DNA of 64,000 bases from assembly GCF_003952485.1 (NCBI RefSeq), contig NZ_CP034447.1:5904501-5968500 (forward strand), in the 5' to 3' direction. This DNA comes from Mesorhizobium sp. M1E.F.Ca.ET.045.02.1.1. Lineage in GTDB: Bacteria > Pseudomonadota > Alphaproteobacteria > Rhizobiales > Rhizobiaceae. Positions within the stretch are counted from its first letter, which is position 1. Every line of letters starts with the position of its first letter. The notes under the pieces were generated by a model. That model worked only from the letters and a program-made list of their open reading frames with translations, made no database searches and was not told the origin of the DNA. This document shows positions 15,689 through 24,569 of the stretch, piece after piece. The position numbers and the translations under genes were made by a program.

Positions 15689-18199
15689 ATGCAGACCAGT
15701 GTGGCTGGATTGTTCCGACTCACCGCGATGCTTGAACGCCTCGGCATACGCGGCCGGCTGTTGTTCGCCTTTTTCGGGATCAGCGCACTTGCGGTACTGG
15801 CAACCGCTGCGGCGCTTTATGCCTTCCTTCAAGTCGGCGACGTCGTCGACCGAATTACCACGGATCGGGTGCCGTCGGCACTGGCCTCCCTCCAATTGTC
15901 GCGCCAGGCCGAACGGGTCGCTGCAGCCGCGCCATCGGTGCTGGCGGCGACAAGCAGGGCTCAGCACAGCGAGGTCTCGGCTGCCGTCGCGCTCGAGATG
16001 TCCCGCCTCGAGGCGCTGCGCACGGACCTCAGAGACGCCACGCTGGGCACAGTGCCTTTGGCCGAGATCGAGGAAGCCGCGATTGTTTTGAGGCGCAACC
16101 TGAAGGAGCTCGACTCTCTGGTTATCGCGCGGCTCGATGTGGTCGCCCGCAAGGAGGAACTCCTGAACGACCTCACCGCGACGACGACTGGAAGCCACCG
16201 CCTTCTGGCCACCGGCATCCTGGTGATGGATTCCAGGCTCCCGCAATGGCGGGCGGTCGCGGCCGATAGGTCGCTGTCGCCCGATCGACGCGCAGGGGCA
16301 ATGGCCGACATGGTCCAGGCGACCGCGGCTTACATCCCCCAGCAGAAGGCGCAGCTGGAGATCTCGGCGGTCAACGACGCGCTGGTCAAGGCCGCGACCG
16401 CGCCAACGCGAGGCGACCTGGCGTTGATTCTGTTTCCGCTGCGCCGCTCGCTTGCCGCCCTGGAAACGGCTTCCTCGGAGATCGACCAAAAGCTGCAGGC
16501 CCGTTTCCGCCAGCGGGTGGACGAGTTCAAGGCACTAGCCGATGGTGAGAACAGCATCCCGAAGGCTCGGGAGGAGGAGCTTGCGGTCCTCGCGCAGGGC
16601 GAAAAGCTTCTGGCCGAAAACAATCGGCTGTCGCGCAGTCTCACCGCTGCCGTCGACCGTCTTGTCGCAGCAGCGGATCGCGAGATCACTGCCTCCGGTC
16701 GCGAAGCCGCGCTCGTCCAGCGCTACGGCACCGGAGTTGTCCTCGGCTCCGCCTTTCTCAGCCTGTTGAGCTCGGTTCTGGTCGTCTGGCTCTATGTCGA
16801 CCGCAGCCTTCTCGCCCGTCTGGGAGCGGTGAGCCAGGGGATGCTCGCGATCGCGGGCGGCGATCTTCGTGCGCCGCTGCCGGCCGCGGGCAGCGACGAA
16901 ATCGGGCGCATGGCCGAGGCACTGAGCCTCTTCCGGGATACCGCCGTCGAGGTCGAGGAAAAGAACCTGCGCGACGTTGCAGAAGCGCGTCAGCGGCTGG
17001 TCGATGCCATCGAAAGCATTTCCGAAGGTTTCGCTCTCTACGACAGAGAGGACCGGCTTGTCCTGAGCAACAGCCGCTACCGCGAACTGCTATACGCCGG
17101 TCTGGAGGCCGAGCTAACCCCCGGCACGGCATTCGAGGAGATCATTCGCCGATCGGCCGAGCGCGGCTACATCAGGGATGCCGAGGGGCGGGTCGATGAA
17201 TGGGTTGCCGAGCGCCTGTGGCGGCACCGCAACCCTGGCGAACCATGGGTGCAGCGGCGAGGCGACGGACGATGGATCATGATAAGCGAACGGCGGATCA
17301 GCGCCGGCGGCACGGTCGCCGTCTATTCGGACATCACCGAGTTGAAGCGAAGGGAGGAGAACCTCGCCGAGAAGTCCGCTGCCCTAGAGGCGCTTTCCAG
17401 CAAGCTGGCCAAATATCTGGCGCCGCAAGTGTACAGCTCGATATTCACTGGCCGCCAAGACGTTAGAATCGCCAGTCAGCGCAAGAAGCTGACCATATGC
17501 TTCTCCGACATCGCCGGCTTTACCGAGACCACCGACAAGATGGAGTCCGAGGATCTCACCCAGCTCCTCAATCACTACCTGACGGAAATGTCGAAAATCG
17601 CGTCGGATCATGGTGCCACGATCGACAAGTACGTCGGCGACGCGATCCTGATGTTTTTCGGCGACCCTGAGACGCGCGGCGTCAAGGAGGACGCGCTGGC
17701 TTGCGTACAGATGGCGCTTGCCATGCAAAAGCGGATCAGCGAGCTTACCGAAGTCTGGCGGGACATGGGGATCGAAACACCGCTGCGCTGCCGCATCGGC
17801 ATCCATACCGACTACTGCACCGTCGGTAACTTCGGCAGCGAGGACCGGATGGACTACACGATAATCGGCGGCGCCGTGAATCTCGCCTCGCGCCTGGAAC
17901 AGGAGGCGGCACCGGGGGCCATCCTCATTTCCTACGAGACGTTTGCGCAAGTGAAGGACACGATCGATTGCGAGGAGATGGGGCACGTCCAGGTCAAGGG
18001 GATCGCCTATCCCGTCGCCACCTACCGCGTCATCGATCTGAAGGCCAATCTAGCGGGCGCTTGTCGCGCCGTTCGAACCGAGCTGCCGCATTTCAGGCTG
18101 GAACTTGAACCGGAGCTGATGTCCGCCGACGAGCGTGGCGGCGCCGCCACTGCGCTTCAAGATGCGCTGGATCGGCTTTCCCACAAGCCCGGGCAGTAG
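15689..18199 (+). CDS. Transmembrane class III adenylate cyclase with HAMP and PAS domains
   Basis: 836 residues. Order: TM1 (about 23-45), a helical extracytoplasmic domain of ~300 residues, TM2 (about 347-368), HAMP (370-425), PAS (430-550, ending [14 protein letters not shown]) and a class III cyclase domain (about 590-780). Metal aspartates are in CFSDIAGFT and [10 protein letters not shown], the substrate Lys in IDKYVGD, the Thr in DYTIIGG, and Asn/Arg in NLASR. The K/T pair points to ATP as substrate. The start is uncertain: a GTG at 15665 and an ATG at 15728 are also in frame. Together with the upstream binding protein it looks like a ligand-gated cAMP receptor. Confidence 0.88.
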   Translation: MQTSVAGLFRLTAMLERLGIRGRLLFAFFGISALAVLATAAALYAFLQVGDVVDRITTDRVPSALASLQLSRQAERVAAAAPSVLAATSRAQHSEVSAAVALEMSRLEALRTDLRDATLGTVPLAEIEEAAIVLRRNLKELDSLVIARLDVVARKEELLNDLTATTTGSHRLLATGILVMDSRLPQWRAVAADRSLSPDRRAGAMADMVQATAAYIPQQKAQLEISAVNDALVKAATAPTRGDLALILFPLRRSLAALETASSEIDQKLQARFRQRVDEFKALADGENSIPKAREEELAVLAQGEKLLAENNRLSRSLTAAVDRLVAAADREITASGREAALVQRYGTGVVLGSAFLSLLSSVLVVWLYVDRSLLARLGAVSQGMLAIAGGDLRAPLPAAGSDEIGRMAEALSLFRDTAVEVEEKNLRDVAEARQRLVDAIESISEGFALYDREDRLVLSNSRYRELLYAGLEAELTPGTAFEEIIRRSAERGYIRDAEGRVDEWVAERLWRHRNPGEPWVQRRGDGRWIMISERRISAGGTVAVYSDITELKRREENLAEKSAALEALSSKLAKYLAPQVYSSIFTGRQDVRIASQRKKLTICFSDIAGFTETTDKMESEDLTQLLNHYLTEMSKIASDHGATIDKYVGDAILMFFGDPETRGVKEDALACVQMALAMQKRISELTEVWRDMGIETPLRCRIGIHTDYCTVGNFGSEDRMDYTIIGGAVNLASRLEQEAAPGAILISYETFAQVKDTIDCEEMGHVQVKGIAYPVATYRVIDLKANLAGACRAVRTELPHFRLELEPELMSADERGGAATALQDALDRLSHKPGQ

Positions 18200-18219
18200 G
18201 GCTTGGAGGAGAAGAGCAA

Positions 18220-18474
18220 ATGTCCGTGGACGCGGGACCGAGAAAAGTGGACGCCGAATATGCGATTGAGTACCTCCAGGAGCATCCGGAAGCCGGGCTT
18301 TGCTGCGAGGATCAACGCTGCTGGATTACGCCGAACGCAAACGAGACCGATCAGCGGATCCTAGTTCTTGATGTGGTTGAGGCTGACCGGCTCAAAGATG
18401 ATCCTCGCCTTCGACTCGTGTCCGGAATCGCGCATGCGGGACGGTCGCTCTGGGTCGTTCGGAGAATGACATAA
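18220..18474 (+). CDS. Small cysteine-containing hypothetical protein of the cyclase operon
   Basis: 84 residues with an excellent ribosome binding site (TTGGAGGAG) and only 20 bases after the cyclase stop, so it is very likely the third gene of the operon. No membrane helix or signal peptide. The middle reads GLCCEDQRCW, a compact cysteine cluster that could bind metal or be redox active. I do not recognise a family. The context suggests an accessory of the binding protein-cyclase pair. Confidence 0.75.
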   Translation: MSVDAGPRKVDAEYAIEYLQEHPEAGLCCEDQRCWITPNANETDQRILVLDVVEADRLKDDPRLRLVSGIAHAGRSLWVVRRMT

Positions 18475-19008
18475 TTACTTACAGCCCTCACCCAGGCTGG
18501 CGTCTGCAGTCACGATTGGTGCATCATGGTACCAACAAATGCCTGCGAGGTCAGCCGACGGACGAGCTTTTCCAGTTCGGGTCCCCATTTCTCTCGACGA
18601 CGCGCTGTGGGATGAGCCCTCCGCGCCCCGGTGGCGATCGTTGCTCCCGTCGTCTGTCATGTCCGCCCACACATCTCTTTCGCAATTCGGCGACCATTTT
18701 CAGTCACGAGGCGCAACCCCTGTCAGACTTGACGACAGCCTCAGCGAAGTCGCGCACATCCAGACCTTGGCGCACCTGGCTATCACAAAGCCTGCCCGGC
18801 TCGTGAAACACCGTCTGGTGAAAGCGTTGCCCTCCGTAAGAACTAGCGTCCGCCCTCTCCGTGCTATAAATTGACTATCGACGCCGACCTCGACGCCGTC
18901 CTAAGGCCGACCGCCATTTCAGCATGCCCAAGGACGTATGTGCCGCACATGGGCTCAAGCCACCCGCCCGCACATCCGTTGTGGATTGACCCGCGAGGAG
19001 GGATCAGC
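18475..19008. other. 534-base stretch without a supported gene
   Basis: Short open frames on both strands have no ribosome binding site and unconvincing composition. The in-frame upstream part of the next gene (from 18871) is also not supported. It may contain the decayed remains of older genes; nothing recognisable was seen. Confidence 0.45.
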
Positions 19009-19683
19009 ATGTCAGAACGTCTCAACACAGGCCCGCTGCAACCTGGCGAAACGGCGCCCAATGTCGTGCTCGACGCGATTACCCGGGAGGGCAAGATCGC
19101 CATCGACGATTTCCGAGGCGAGAGACCGGTGCTGGTTGGGCTGTACCGGGGTCTCCATTGTCCTTTTTGCAGGCGCCATATCGCCATGCTTTCGCAACTC
19201 ACCCCAGCCCTCAACGAAAAGGGCATCGAAAGCCTCACAGTGGTCAACACACCTATCGAGCGGGCGCGCCTCTACCTCCGGTACCATCCGATGCTCGGCC
19301 TCCTCGCGGCATCCGATCCGGAGCGGACTTCACACCGTGCCTTTGGATTGCCGAATATGCAGATCACCGAAGACGAGAGCGCATGGCCGCAAAAGGTTTC
19401 GATGAGCGATGTGAAGTCGATACGGGTCGACTTGCCGGGCGAGATGCCGGAACCGATGGATCCGTTTGCGGCGCTCGAATATCTGAACAAGAAGGACAGC
19501 TACGATATCACGGAAGCGGATCAACAGATGATGGCCACAGGCATTGGGCAGCTCGTCGGTCAGTTCTTGCTGGACCGCGATGGCGTCGTTCGCTGGACTT
19601 CCAACGAGGTGCTCGATGGCGGCCTATTCGGCGCCCCGAACACTCAGGAGTTGATGTCGGCAGCGTCGCAAATCGGAAGGTAA
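19009..19683 (+). CDS. AhpC/TSA peroxiredoxin-like protein with CPFC motif
   Basis: 224 residues. The thioredoxin-fold core shows LQPGETAPNVVL, then VLVGLYRGLHCPFCRRH with Cys51 and Cys54. That is a CxxC redox pair in place of the single peroxidatic cysteine context of typical AhpC. GAGGAGGGA lies just before the ATG at 19009, which decides the start. It is a stand-alone gene in an otherwise gene-poor stretch. Likely role: thiol-based peroxide or disulfide reduction; substrate unknown. Confidence 0.82.
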   Translation: MSERLNTGPLQPGETAPNVVLDAITREGKIAIDDFRGERPVLVGLYRGLHCPFCRRHIAMLSQLTPALNEKGIESLTVVNTPIERARLYLRYHPMLGLLAASDPERTSHRAFGLPNMQITEDESAWPQKVSMSDVKSIRVDLPGEMPEPMDPFAALEYLNKKDSYDITEADQQMMATGIGQLVGQFLLDRDGVVRWTSNEVLDGGLFGAPNTQELMSAASQIGR

Positions 19684-19729
19684 GGCGCAGCTTCGACAGT
19701 GGGGCTAGGCGGAGAATTACGCGAAGTTT

Positions 19730-19806
19730 GCGGCCCTATGTACCTCTCTTGATGGCGGCTTTCCACCTTGCGCCATGGCTAAGACTGTCGGCCGGGCGGG
19801 GGTGAA
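19730..19806 (+). pseudogene. Decayed 3' fragment of the DUF899-associated small membrane protein gene
   Basis: Bases from about 19730 to the TGA at 19806 closely match the end of the 14024 gene: the same LLMAAFHLAPWLRL peptide can be read, followed by a diverged GRG end. Only about the last 20 codons remain and there is no start. It shows that a second DUF899-type neighbourhood once existed here or that the segment was duplicated. Confidence 0.65.
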
Positions 19807-20056
19807 TTTTGACAAGCTGTACAAGCCCAACGCCCACTACATGCCACTAGCGTCGTTCACTACCGATGTCGAATGACCGCAAAAGGCCGGAAGCTGACGG
19901 GCTGCTTCGAGGCACGAACTAGCTACAGAGCAGACCTTCAGGCACCCTGCGTGCATCATCTTGAAGTAAGCCGTTGCTGTCGCTGGTTTTCCGGCACGAC
20001 GGCTTTTCGGAATAGCGGCAATGGACAGCGCGCACCGGCAACCGCCGGAATAGGAC

Positions 20057-20557
20057 TCAGCCATCACGCTCCCTCATCGCCCATGAGGTGGTATCGTGAT
20101 CGGGGTGCTGGTTGTTACTCTCCTTGATCGCCGCGGCCCAATCGGCTCCGTTGTTTTCGGTCGCACCGGTATTTTCTATGCCCGCGATCGTATCGAACCA
20201 TGCCACCATGTTCTCGGTGCAGGTATTGGCAAGCGGCGGGAAGGCGTGCGGATCGTCAAGCGAACCAATCATCAGGTTGGTGCGACCGTTTTCGAGGTGG
20301 TGGAAGAACAATGGCGTGCCGCAATTGGCGCAGAAGCCGCGCTCGACAAGCTCCGAGCTCTCCCAGACGCTCGGCTTGCCGCGTGTCCAGGTGAGCGCCT
20401 CATCGGGCGCGGCGACGAGCGCGGCAAAGATGTTGCCCGAGGCTTTCTGGCACATGCGGCAATGGCAGAGATGCGAGTTGTCGAGCATAGCGCTTGCGTG
20501 GTAGCGCACGGCACCGCACTGGCAGCCGCCGCTCATCTCCATCTCGATGCGTTTCAT
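20057..20557 (-). CDS. GFA family (glutathione-dependent formaldehyde-activating-like) zinc protein
   Basis: 166 residues with the full set of GFA zinc cysteines: C12 and C14 (GGCQCGAVRY), C31, C33 and C36 (HLCHCRMCQKASG), and C76 and C79 (GFCANCGTPLFF). AAGGAGGAG precedes the ATG at 20557. The family is named for S-(hydroxymethyl)glutathione synthase activity, but most members have no proven reaction. It is single and separated from neighbours by long gaps. Confidence 0.88.
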   Translation of the reverse strand: MKRIEMEMSGGCQCGAVRYHASAMLDNSHLCHCRMCQKASGNIFAALVAAPDEALTWTRGKPSVWESSELVERGFCANCGTPLFFHHLENGRTNLMIGSLDDPHAFPPLANTCTENMVAWFDTIAGIENTGATENNGADWAAAIKESNNQHPDHDTTSWAMRERDG

Positions 20558-21047
20558 TTTTTCTCCTCCTTCAAGAGGCGGGTTTGGGCTTAATCTCTTT
20601 TAGGTATTCGTCTTTGATAGTCCAGCCTCCCAAGAGCGGATCTAATTCTGGTGTTGGTGGGTGTGGTTTGTCAGCCCAAAAGAATGGACCCGATCATGCC
20701 TTCCCGACCGTCTGCCAATAACTTCCGCTTCAACCGCCGGTTAAGCGGTGGCCGAGGCTCGCAGAGACTGTTCAGTAGGTCCGCAGCCGCGAAGTTCCGG
20801 TGCGGGCGCTGGCGAAGTCCGCTTTTGGAAGTTGATCAACGTGGCTTTGACGTCCGATATTGCGGCGCGAGCTGACGTTCGCGTCTTGAGAGATGATGAT
20901 CATCATCGGCTTCAGGTCAAAGCCGACGATCAGCTCACGGACGGTGTTGGTTGTCATTCGCCCCGGTCATCCCGCTAAGTACTTGTTTTCGTCCCGCACT
21001 CACCTGCCGCATTGCCTTCCGCTCGTCCCCGCTCGATAGTCGGGGCG
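20558..21047. other. 490-base intergenic region with a 16-bp perfect palindrome
   Basis: No convincing gene. A palindrome GATGATGATCATCATC lies at 20892-20907, followed by a second small inverted repeat (TCGGCTT / AAGCCGA). Short frames around it lack support. It may contain the promoter of the cardiolipin synthase operon. Confidence 0.4.
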
Positions 21048-22508
21048 ATGTTGCAGGCGATTGCGAGTCACTGGTCCACGCTTATCCTCGCCCTCTCCCT
21101 GGCGATGGCGGCGGTCGGCATCGTCCATGCCATCATGACGAAGGAAGACGTGCGCGCCGCCACCGGCTGGGTGGGCGTGATGCTCTTGTCGCCCTTCCTC
21201 GGCGCGATCATCTACGCCGTCGCCGGCATCAACCGCATCCGCCGCGCGACGATCAGCGCCTTGCGGCCGGTCACCGGCGAGGCAGCCGAGGCAAGGCACG
21301 ACCGCCACTTGGCCATGGAAGCCTTGATCGACGCTCATTACGGCCAGCACTTCATCGGGCTGAAGACGCTGGGCGACAGGGTGGCGCGGCGGCCGCTCAC
21401 CTCGGGAAACACGATCGCCGTGCTCGAAACCGGCGACGAGGCCTATGCGGCGATGTGCCGGGCAATCGACGACGCGCAAAAGAGCGTGCTTCTCGAAACC
21501 TACATCTTCGACAATGACGCGGTCGGGCAGATGTTCGTCCAGTCGCTCTCCGGCGCGGCCAAACGCGGCGTCACGGTGCGCGTGCTGATCGATGCCGTCG
21601 GCGTGCGCTATTCGGTGCCCAGCATCCTGAAGCAGCTCAAAGAGGCCGACATCACGGCAGACCTCTTCAACGGCAACATCGTCATGGGCTTGAGACTTCC
21701 CTATGCCAATCTCAGAACCCACAGGAAGATCCTGATCGTCGACGGCACGGTGGCATTCACGGGAGGCATGAACATCCGCAAGGGATTTTCGGCCGAATTC
21801 GCCGGCTCCGAGAGTTCCAGGGACACGCATTTCGAGATCACCGGGCCGGTGGTGGCCGACCTGTTCTCGGTGGCGGCCGAGGACTGGCGCTTCGCCGGCA
21901 ACGAGGCGCTGAAGGGCGATGTCTGGCAAGTCGAACGAACCGCGCCGCCGCCCGGTCAGCCGATGTTGGTCAGGGCCGTGGCGACGGGGCCGGACGCCTC
22001 GAACGAAACCAACCACAAGCTGCTGATGGGGGCGTTTTCGGTCGCCCGCAAATCGATCCGCATCATGTCGCCCTATTTCCTGCCGGACCGCGAGCTGATC
22101 AGCGCGCTGACCACGGCCGGCCGGCGCGGCGTCGAGATCGACATCGTGGTGCCGGCGGTGAACAACCTTTTCCTCGTCGACCATGCCATGACGGCGCAGT
22201 TCGACCAGGTTCTGAAGAATTACTGCCGGGTCTGGCGCCACAACGGCCCGTTCGACCATTCGAAACTGATGGCTATCGACGGCGTGTGGGCCTATGTCGG
22301 CTCGTCCAATCTCGACGCCCGGTCGCTCAGGCTGAATTTCGAGATCGACATGGAGGTCCTGGATGCCAATTTCGCCGGAGAGATCGATGCCCGCATCGGC
22401 GCAGCGATCGCTTCCGCCCAGCCGGTAACACTGCAGACGCTGATGGCCCGGCCGTTCGTCATTCGCGTTTTCGACCGATTGCTGTGGCTGGGATCGCCCT
22501 ATCTATAG
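21048..22508 (+). CDS. cls: Cardiolipin synthase (phospholipase D superfamily)
   Basis: 486 residues. Two N-terminal membrane helices (STLILALSLAMAAVGIVHAI and WVGVMLLSPFLGAIIYAVAG) are followed by two phospholipase D domains with HKD motifs, THRKILIVDG and FDHSKLMAIDG. The second is followed by YVGSSNLDARS, the classic Cls signature. The enzyme condenses phosphatidylglycerol to cardiolipin in the inner membrane. The ATG at 21048 starts at the first helix; an ATG at 21012 is in frame but less likely. It is followed 24 bases later by an endonuclease/exonuclease/phosphatase-fold gene, probably in one operon. Confidence 0.9.
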   Translation: MLQAIASHWSTLILALSLAMAAVGIVHAIMTKEDVRAATGWVGVMLLSPFLGAIIYAVAGINRIRRATISALRPVTGEAAEARHDRHLAMEALIDAHYGQHFIGLKTLGDRVARRPLTSGNTIAVLETGDEAYAAMCRAIDDAQKSVLLETYIFDNDAVGQMFVQSLSGAAKRGVTVRVLIDAVGVRYSVPSILKQLKEADITADLFNGNIVMGLRLPYANLRTHRKILIVDGTVAFTGGMNIRKGFSAEFAGSESSRDTHFEITGPVVADLFSVAAEDWRFAGNEALKGDVWQVERTAPPPGQPMLVRAVATGPDASNETNHKLLMGAFSVARKSIRIMSPYFLPDRELISALTTAGRRGVEIDIVVPAVNNLFLVDHAMTAQFDQVLKNYCRVWRHNGPFDHSKLMAIDGVWAYVGSSNLDARSLRLNFEIDMEVLDANFAGEIDARIGAAIASAQPVTLQTLMARPFVIRVFDRLLWLGSPYL

Positions 22509-22532
22509 ACGAGGAAGACGAGCAGCAGACAT

Positions 22533-23333
22533 ATGGACAGAAACCGACGCAGCCTTCCGGAGACCGTGCTCCTGTCGATCCGCGGCAGAAATGCACGCAA
22601 GGCAATGTCGACGCCCCGCAAGCGGGTGAACGGCGCCGAGATGGTGGTCGCCTCCTACAATGTCCACAAATGCATCGGCACCGACCGCAAATTCGACCCC
22701 GAGCGGACCGCGCGCGTGATCCGGGAAATCAGCCCCGATGTGATCGCGCTGCAGGAGGCCGATAACCGCTTCGGCGACCGCGCCGGGTTGCTCGACCTTG
22801 CGCACCTCGAACTGGAAACAGGTCTGGTGCCGGTGCCGGTTCTCGGAAACGGCAAGGGCCATGGCTGGCGCGGCAACGTGCTCCTGTTCAAGCGCGGCAC
22901 CGTGCGCGATGTGCACCAGATCAAGCTGCCCGGCCTGGAGCCGCGCGGGGCGCTGGTCGCCGAGATCGATCTCGACGAGAGCCGGACGCTGCGCGTCATC
23001 GCGGCCCATCTCGGGCTGTTGCGCCGCTCGCGGTCGGAACAGGCCCGCGTCGTGCTCGACATCATGAGCAGCGCGGATGAAAGGCCGACGCTTTTGCTCG
23101 GCGACCTGAACGAGTGGCGATTGGGCAACCGCTCGGCGCTCAACACGCTGCACACGACGTTCGGCCACACGCCTCCTGCCGTGCCTACCTTCCCGTCCGG
23201 CCTGCCGGTGCTGGCGCTCGACCGGATCATGGGCAACCGCAACGGCATGGTTTCGGCCGTCGAAGCGCATGACACGCCGCTCTCGCGGGTCGCCTCCGAT
23301 CACCTGCCGCTGACGGCTTACGTGCACCTTTAG
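22533..23333 (+). CDS. Endonuclease/exonuclease/phosphatase (EEP) fold hydrolase
   Basis: 266 residues. EEP motifs are visible: VVASYNVHKC (Asn), DVIALQEADNRF (metal Glu), VIAAHLGLLRRSR, LLLGDLNEWR (Asp/Asn) and ASDHLPL (catalytic Asp-His) at the C-terminus. All key residues are intact. No signal peptide. It is linked to the cardiolipin synthase gene, a pairing often seen in proteobacteria, so a phospholipid or phosphodiester substrate is more likely than DNA. Confidence 0.85.
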   Translation: MDRNRRSLPETVLLSIRGRNARKAMSTPRKRVNGAEMVVASYNVHKCIGTDRKFDPERTARVIREISPDVIALQEADNRFGDRAGLLDLAHLELETGLVPVPVLGNGKGHGWRGNVLLFKRGTVRDVHQIKLPGLEPRGALVAEIDLDESRTLRVIAAHLGLLRRSRSEQARVVLDIMSSADERPTLLLGDLNEWRLGNRSALNTLHTTFGHTPPAVPTFPSGLPVLALDRIMGNRNGMVSAVEAHDTPLSRVASDHLPLTAYVHL

Positions 23334-23338
23334 CAAGG

Positions 23339-23863
23339 CTAAGCGACGGCCGCAGCGTGGCTGGCGGTCGGCGCCATTGGCGGCCCGATGATTTCGGCCT
23401 CATAGCGGGCACTCACACGCTTGAGAGCCTCGATGTCGGGCGGCGTCGCCGGCGGCAATCCTTCCGCCTCTGCCGGCCGTCCACCGTCGATGAAAACCCC
23501 TTCGCCGCCGCCGGGCGTCAGCAGCGTCAGCATCCGCGCAGGCTTGTCGCCCTCGACCACGAAAGTGTGGGGAACGTTTCTCGGCAGGAACACGAACGAG
23601 CCCGCGGTCGCCCGGAAGGTGCGATCGCCGCATTTCATCGTCAATTCCCCCTCCAGCACGTAGAAGGACTCGTCCTCGCGGTGATGGACGTGCAACGGCG
23701 GCGAGAAACCCGGCGCGATGAGCGATTCCAGCAGGCCGAAGCCGCCTCCGGTGCTGGCCTCGGTGGCCTTCACCGTCATGCGGTTTCTCAGGAACCAGAT
23801 CGCCTCCCCCTCACCCGGTCCAAGGAAACGTGCGTCGTCGGCGGTATGGCTGGAGATTGTCAT
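23339..23863 (-). CDS. Cupin-domain protein
   Basis: 174 residues with one cupin: metal-binding motif 1 PLHVHHREDESFYVLEGE and motif 2 GSFVFLPRNVPHTF. The ATG at 23863 has AAAGGGG upstream; a TTG five codons earlier is less well placed. It is divergent from the TetR gene with an inverted repeat between them, so it is the likely target of that repressor. Small cupins of this type include dioxygenases and sugar-binding proteins; the substrate is not evident. Confidence 0.85.
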   Translation of the reverse strand: MTISSHTADDARFLGPGEGEAIWFLRNRMTVKATEASTGGGFGLLESLIAPGFSPPLHVHHREDESFYVLEGELTMKCGDRTFRATAGSFVFLPRNVPHTFVVEGDKPARMLTLLTPGGGEGVFIDGGRPAEAEGLPPATPPDIEALKRVSARYEAEIIGPPMAPTASHAAAVA

Positions 23864-23894
23864 GAAAGCCCCTTTCAATGTGCTTGATGTCTAT

Positions 23895-23912
23895 ATTGCA
23901 CTCTTGTGCAAT
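23895..23912. promoter_or_regulatory. Inverted repeat between cupin and TetR genes, probable TetR operator
   Basis: ATTGCAC and GTGCAAT, exact complements, flank four bases. A further half-site TGCAC follows at 23916-23920. The dyad lies 31 bases from the cupin start and 27 from the TetR start, where binding would block both divergent promoters. Confidence 0.65.
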
Positions 23913-23939
23913 TAATGCACTTCGGTATACTCAGCTTGC

Positions 23940-24569
23940 ATGAATGTCAATCAGCACCCTCGCGCCGCGCAGAAGCGGCGCACCCGCAAGGCGATCGTCG
24001 ACGCCGCGATCGCGCTGCTCGCCCGCGGCGAGACGCCGACCGTCAACGACGTGGCGGCCGCGGCCGACGTGTCGCGGCGAACCGTCTATCTCTACTTTCC
24101 GAGCTTCGATCAGCTGCTGCTCGACGCGACCGTCGGCGCGCTCGCCCAAGCGTCGGTCGATCGCGCCATCGAGCAGGCGAGCGATGACGGCGAGGCCCGC
24201 GTGGGGCATCTGGTCCGCGCGCTGCATCATGTCAGTCCCGAGATCGAAAAGCTCGGCCGTTCGTTGATCAAGCTCACGATCGATGGAGAACCGCCAGCGG
24301 AGGGCGCACCGCGCCGTGGCTACCGCCGGATCGAATGGATCGAGCAGGCTTTGTCGCCGTTGCGGGATCGGCTGGCCCCGAAGCGCTGGAACCAGCTCGT
24401 TGGGGCGCTTGCCATGGTGATCGGCTGGGAGGCGCTTATCGTCCAGCGCGATGTCTGCGGCCTCGGCGTCGCGGAGGGCGAAGCCCTATCGGCGTGGGCA
24501 GCAAACGCACTTGTGCGGGCCGCGCTCGAGGATGAGCGCAATGCCGGCGCTCCGGCATCGCGAAGTTAA
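23940..24569 (+). CDS. TetR-family transcriptional regulator
   Basis: 209 residues. The N-terminal helix-turn-helix reads AIVDAAIALLARGETPTVNDVAAAADVSRRTVYLYFPSFDQLL, a standard TetR DNA-binding domain. The C-terminal ligand domain is unclassified. Divergent from the cupin gene with the dyad in between. Its 3' end overlaps the convergent SARP gene by four bases. Confidence 0.9.
   Translation: MNVNQHPRAAQKRRTRKAIVDAAIALLARGETPTVNDVAAAADVSRRTVYLYFPSFDQLLLDATVGALAQASVDRAIEQASDDGEARVGHLVRALHHVSPEIEKLGRSLIKLTIDGEPPAEGAPRRGYRRIEWIEQALSPLRDRLAPKRWNQLVGALAMVIGWEALIVQRDVCGLGVAEGEALSAWAANALVRAALEDERNAGAPASRS

Noticed and set aside
18539..18874. 111-residue plus-strand frame after the cyclase operon
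   Set aside because: No ribosome binding site, overlaps other equal frames, no family resemblance.
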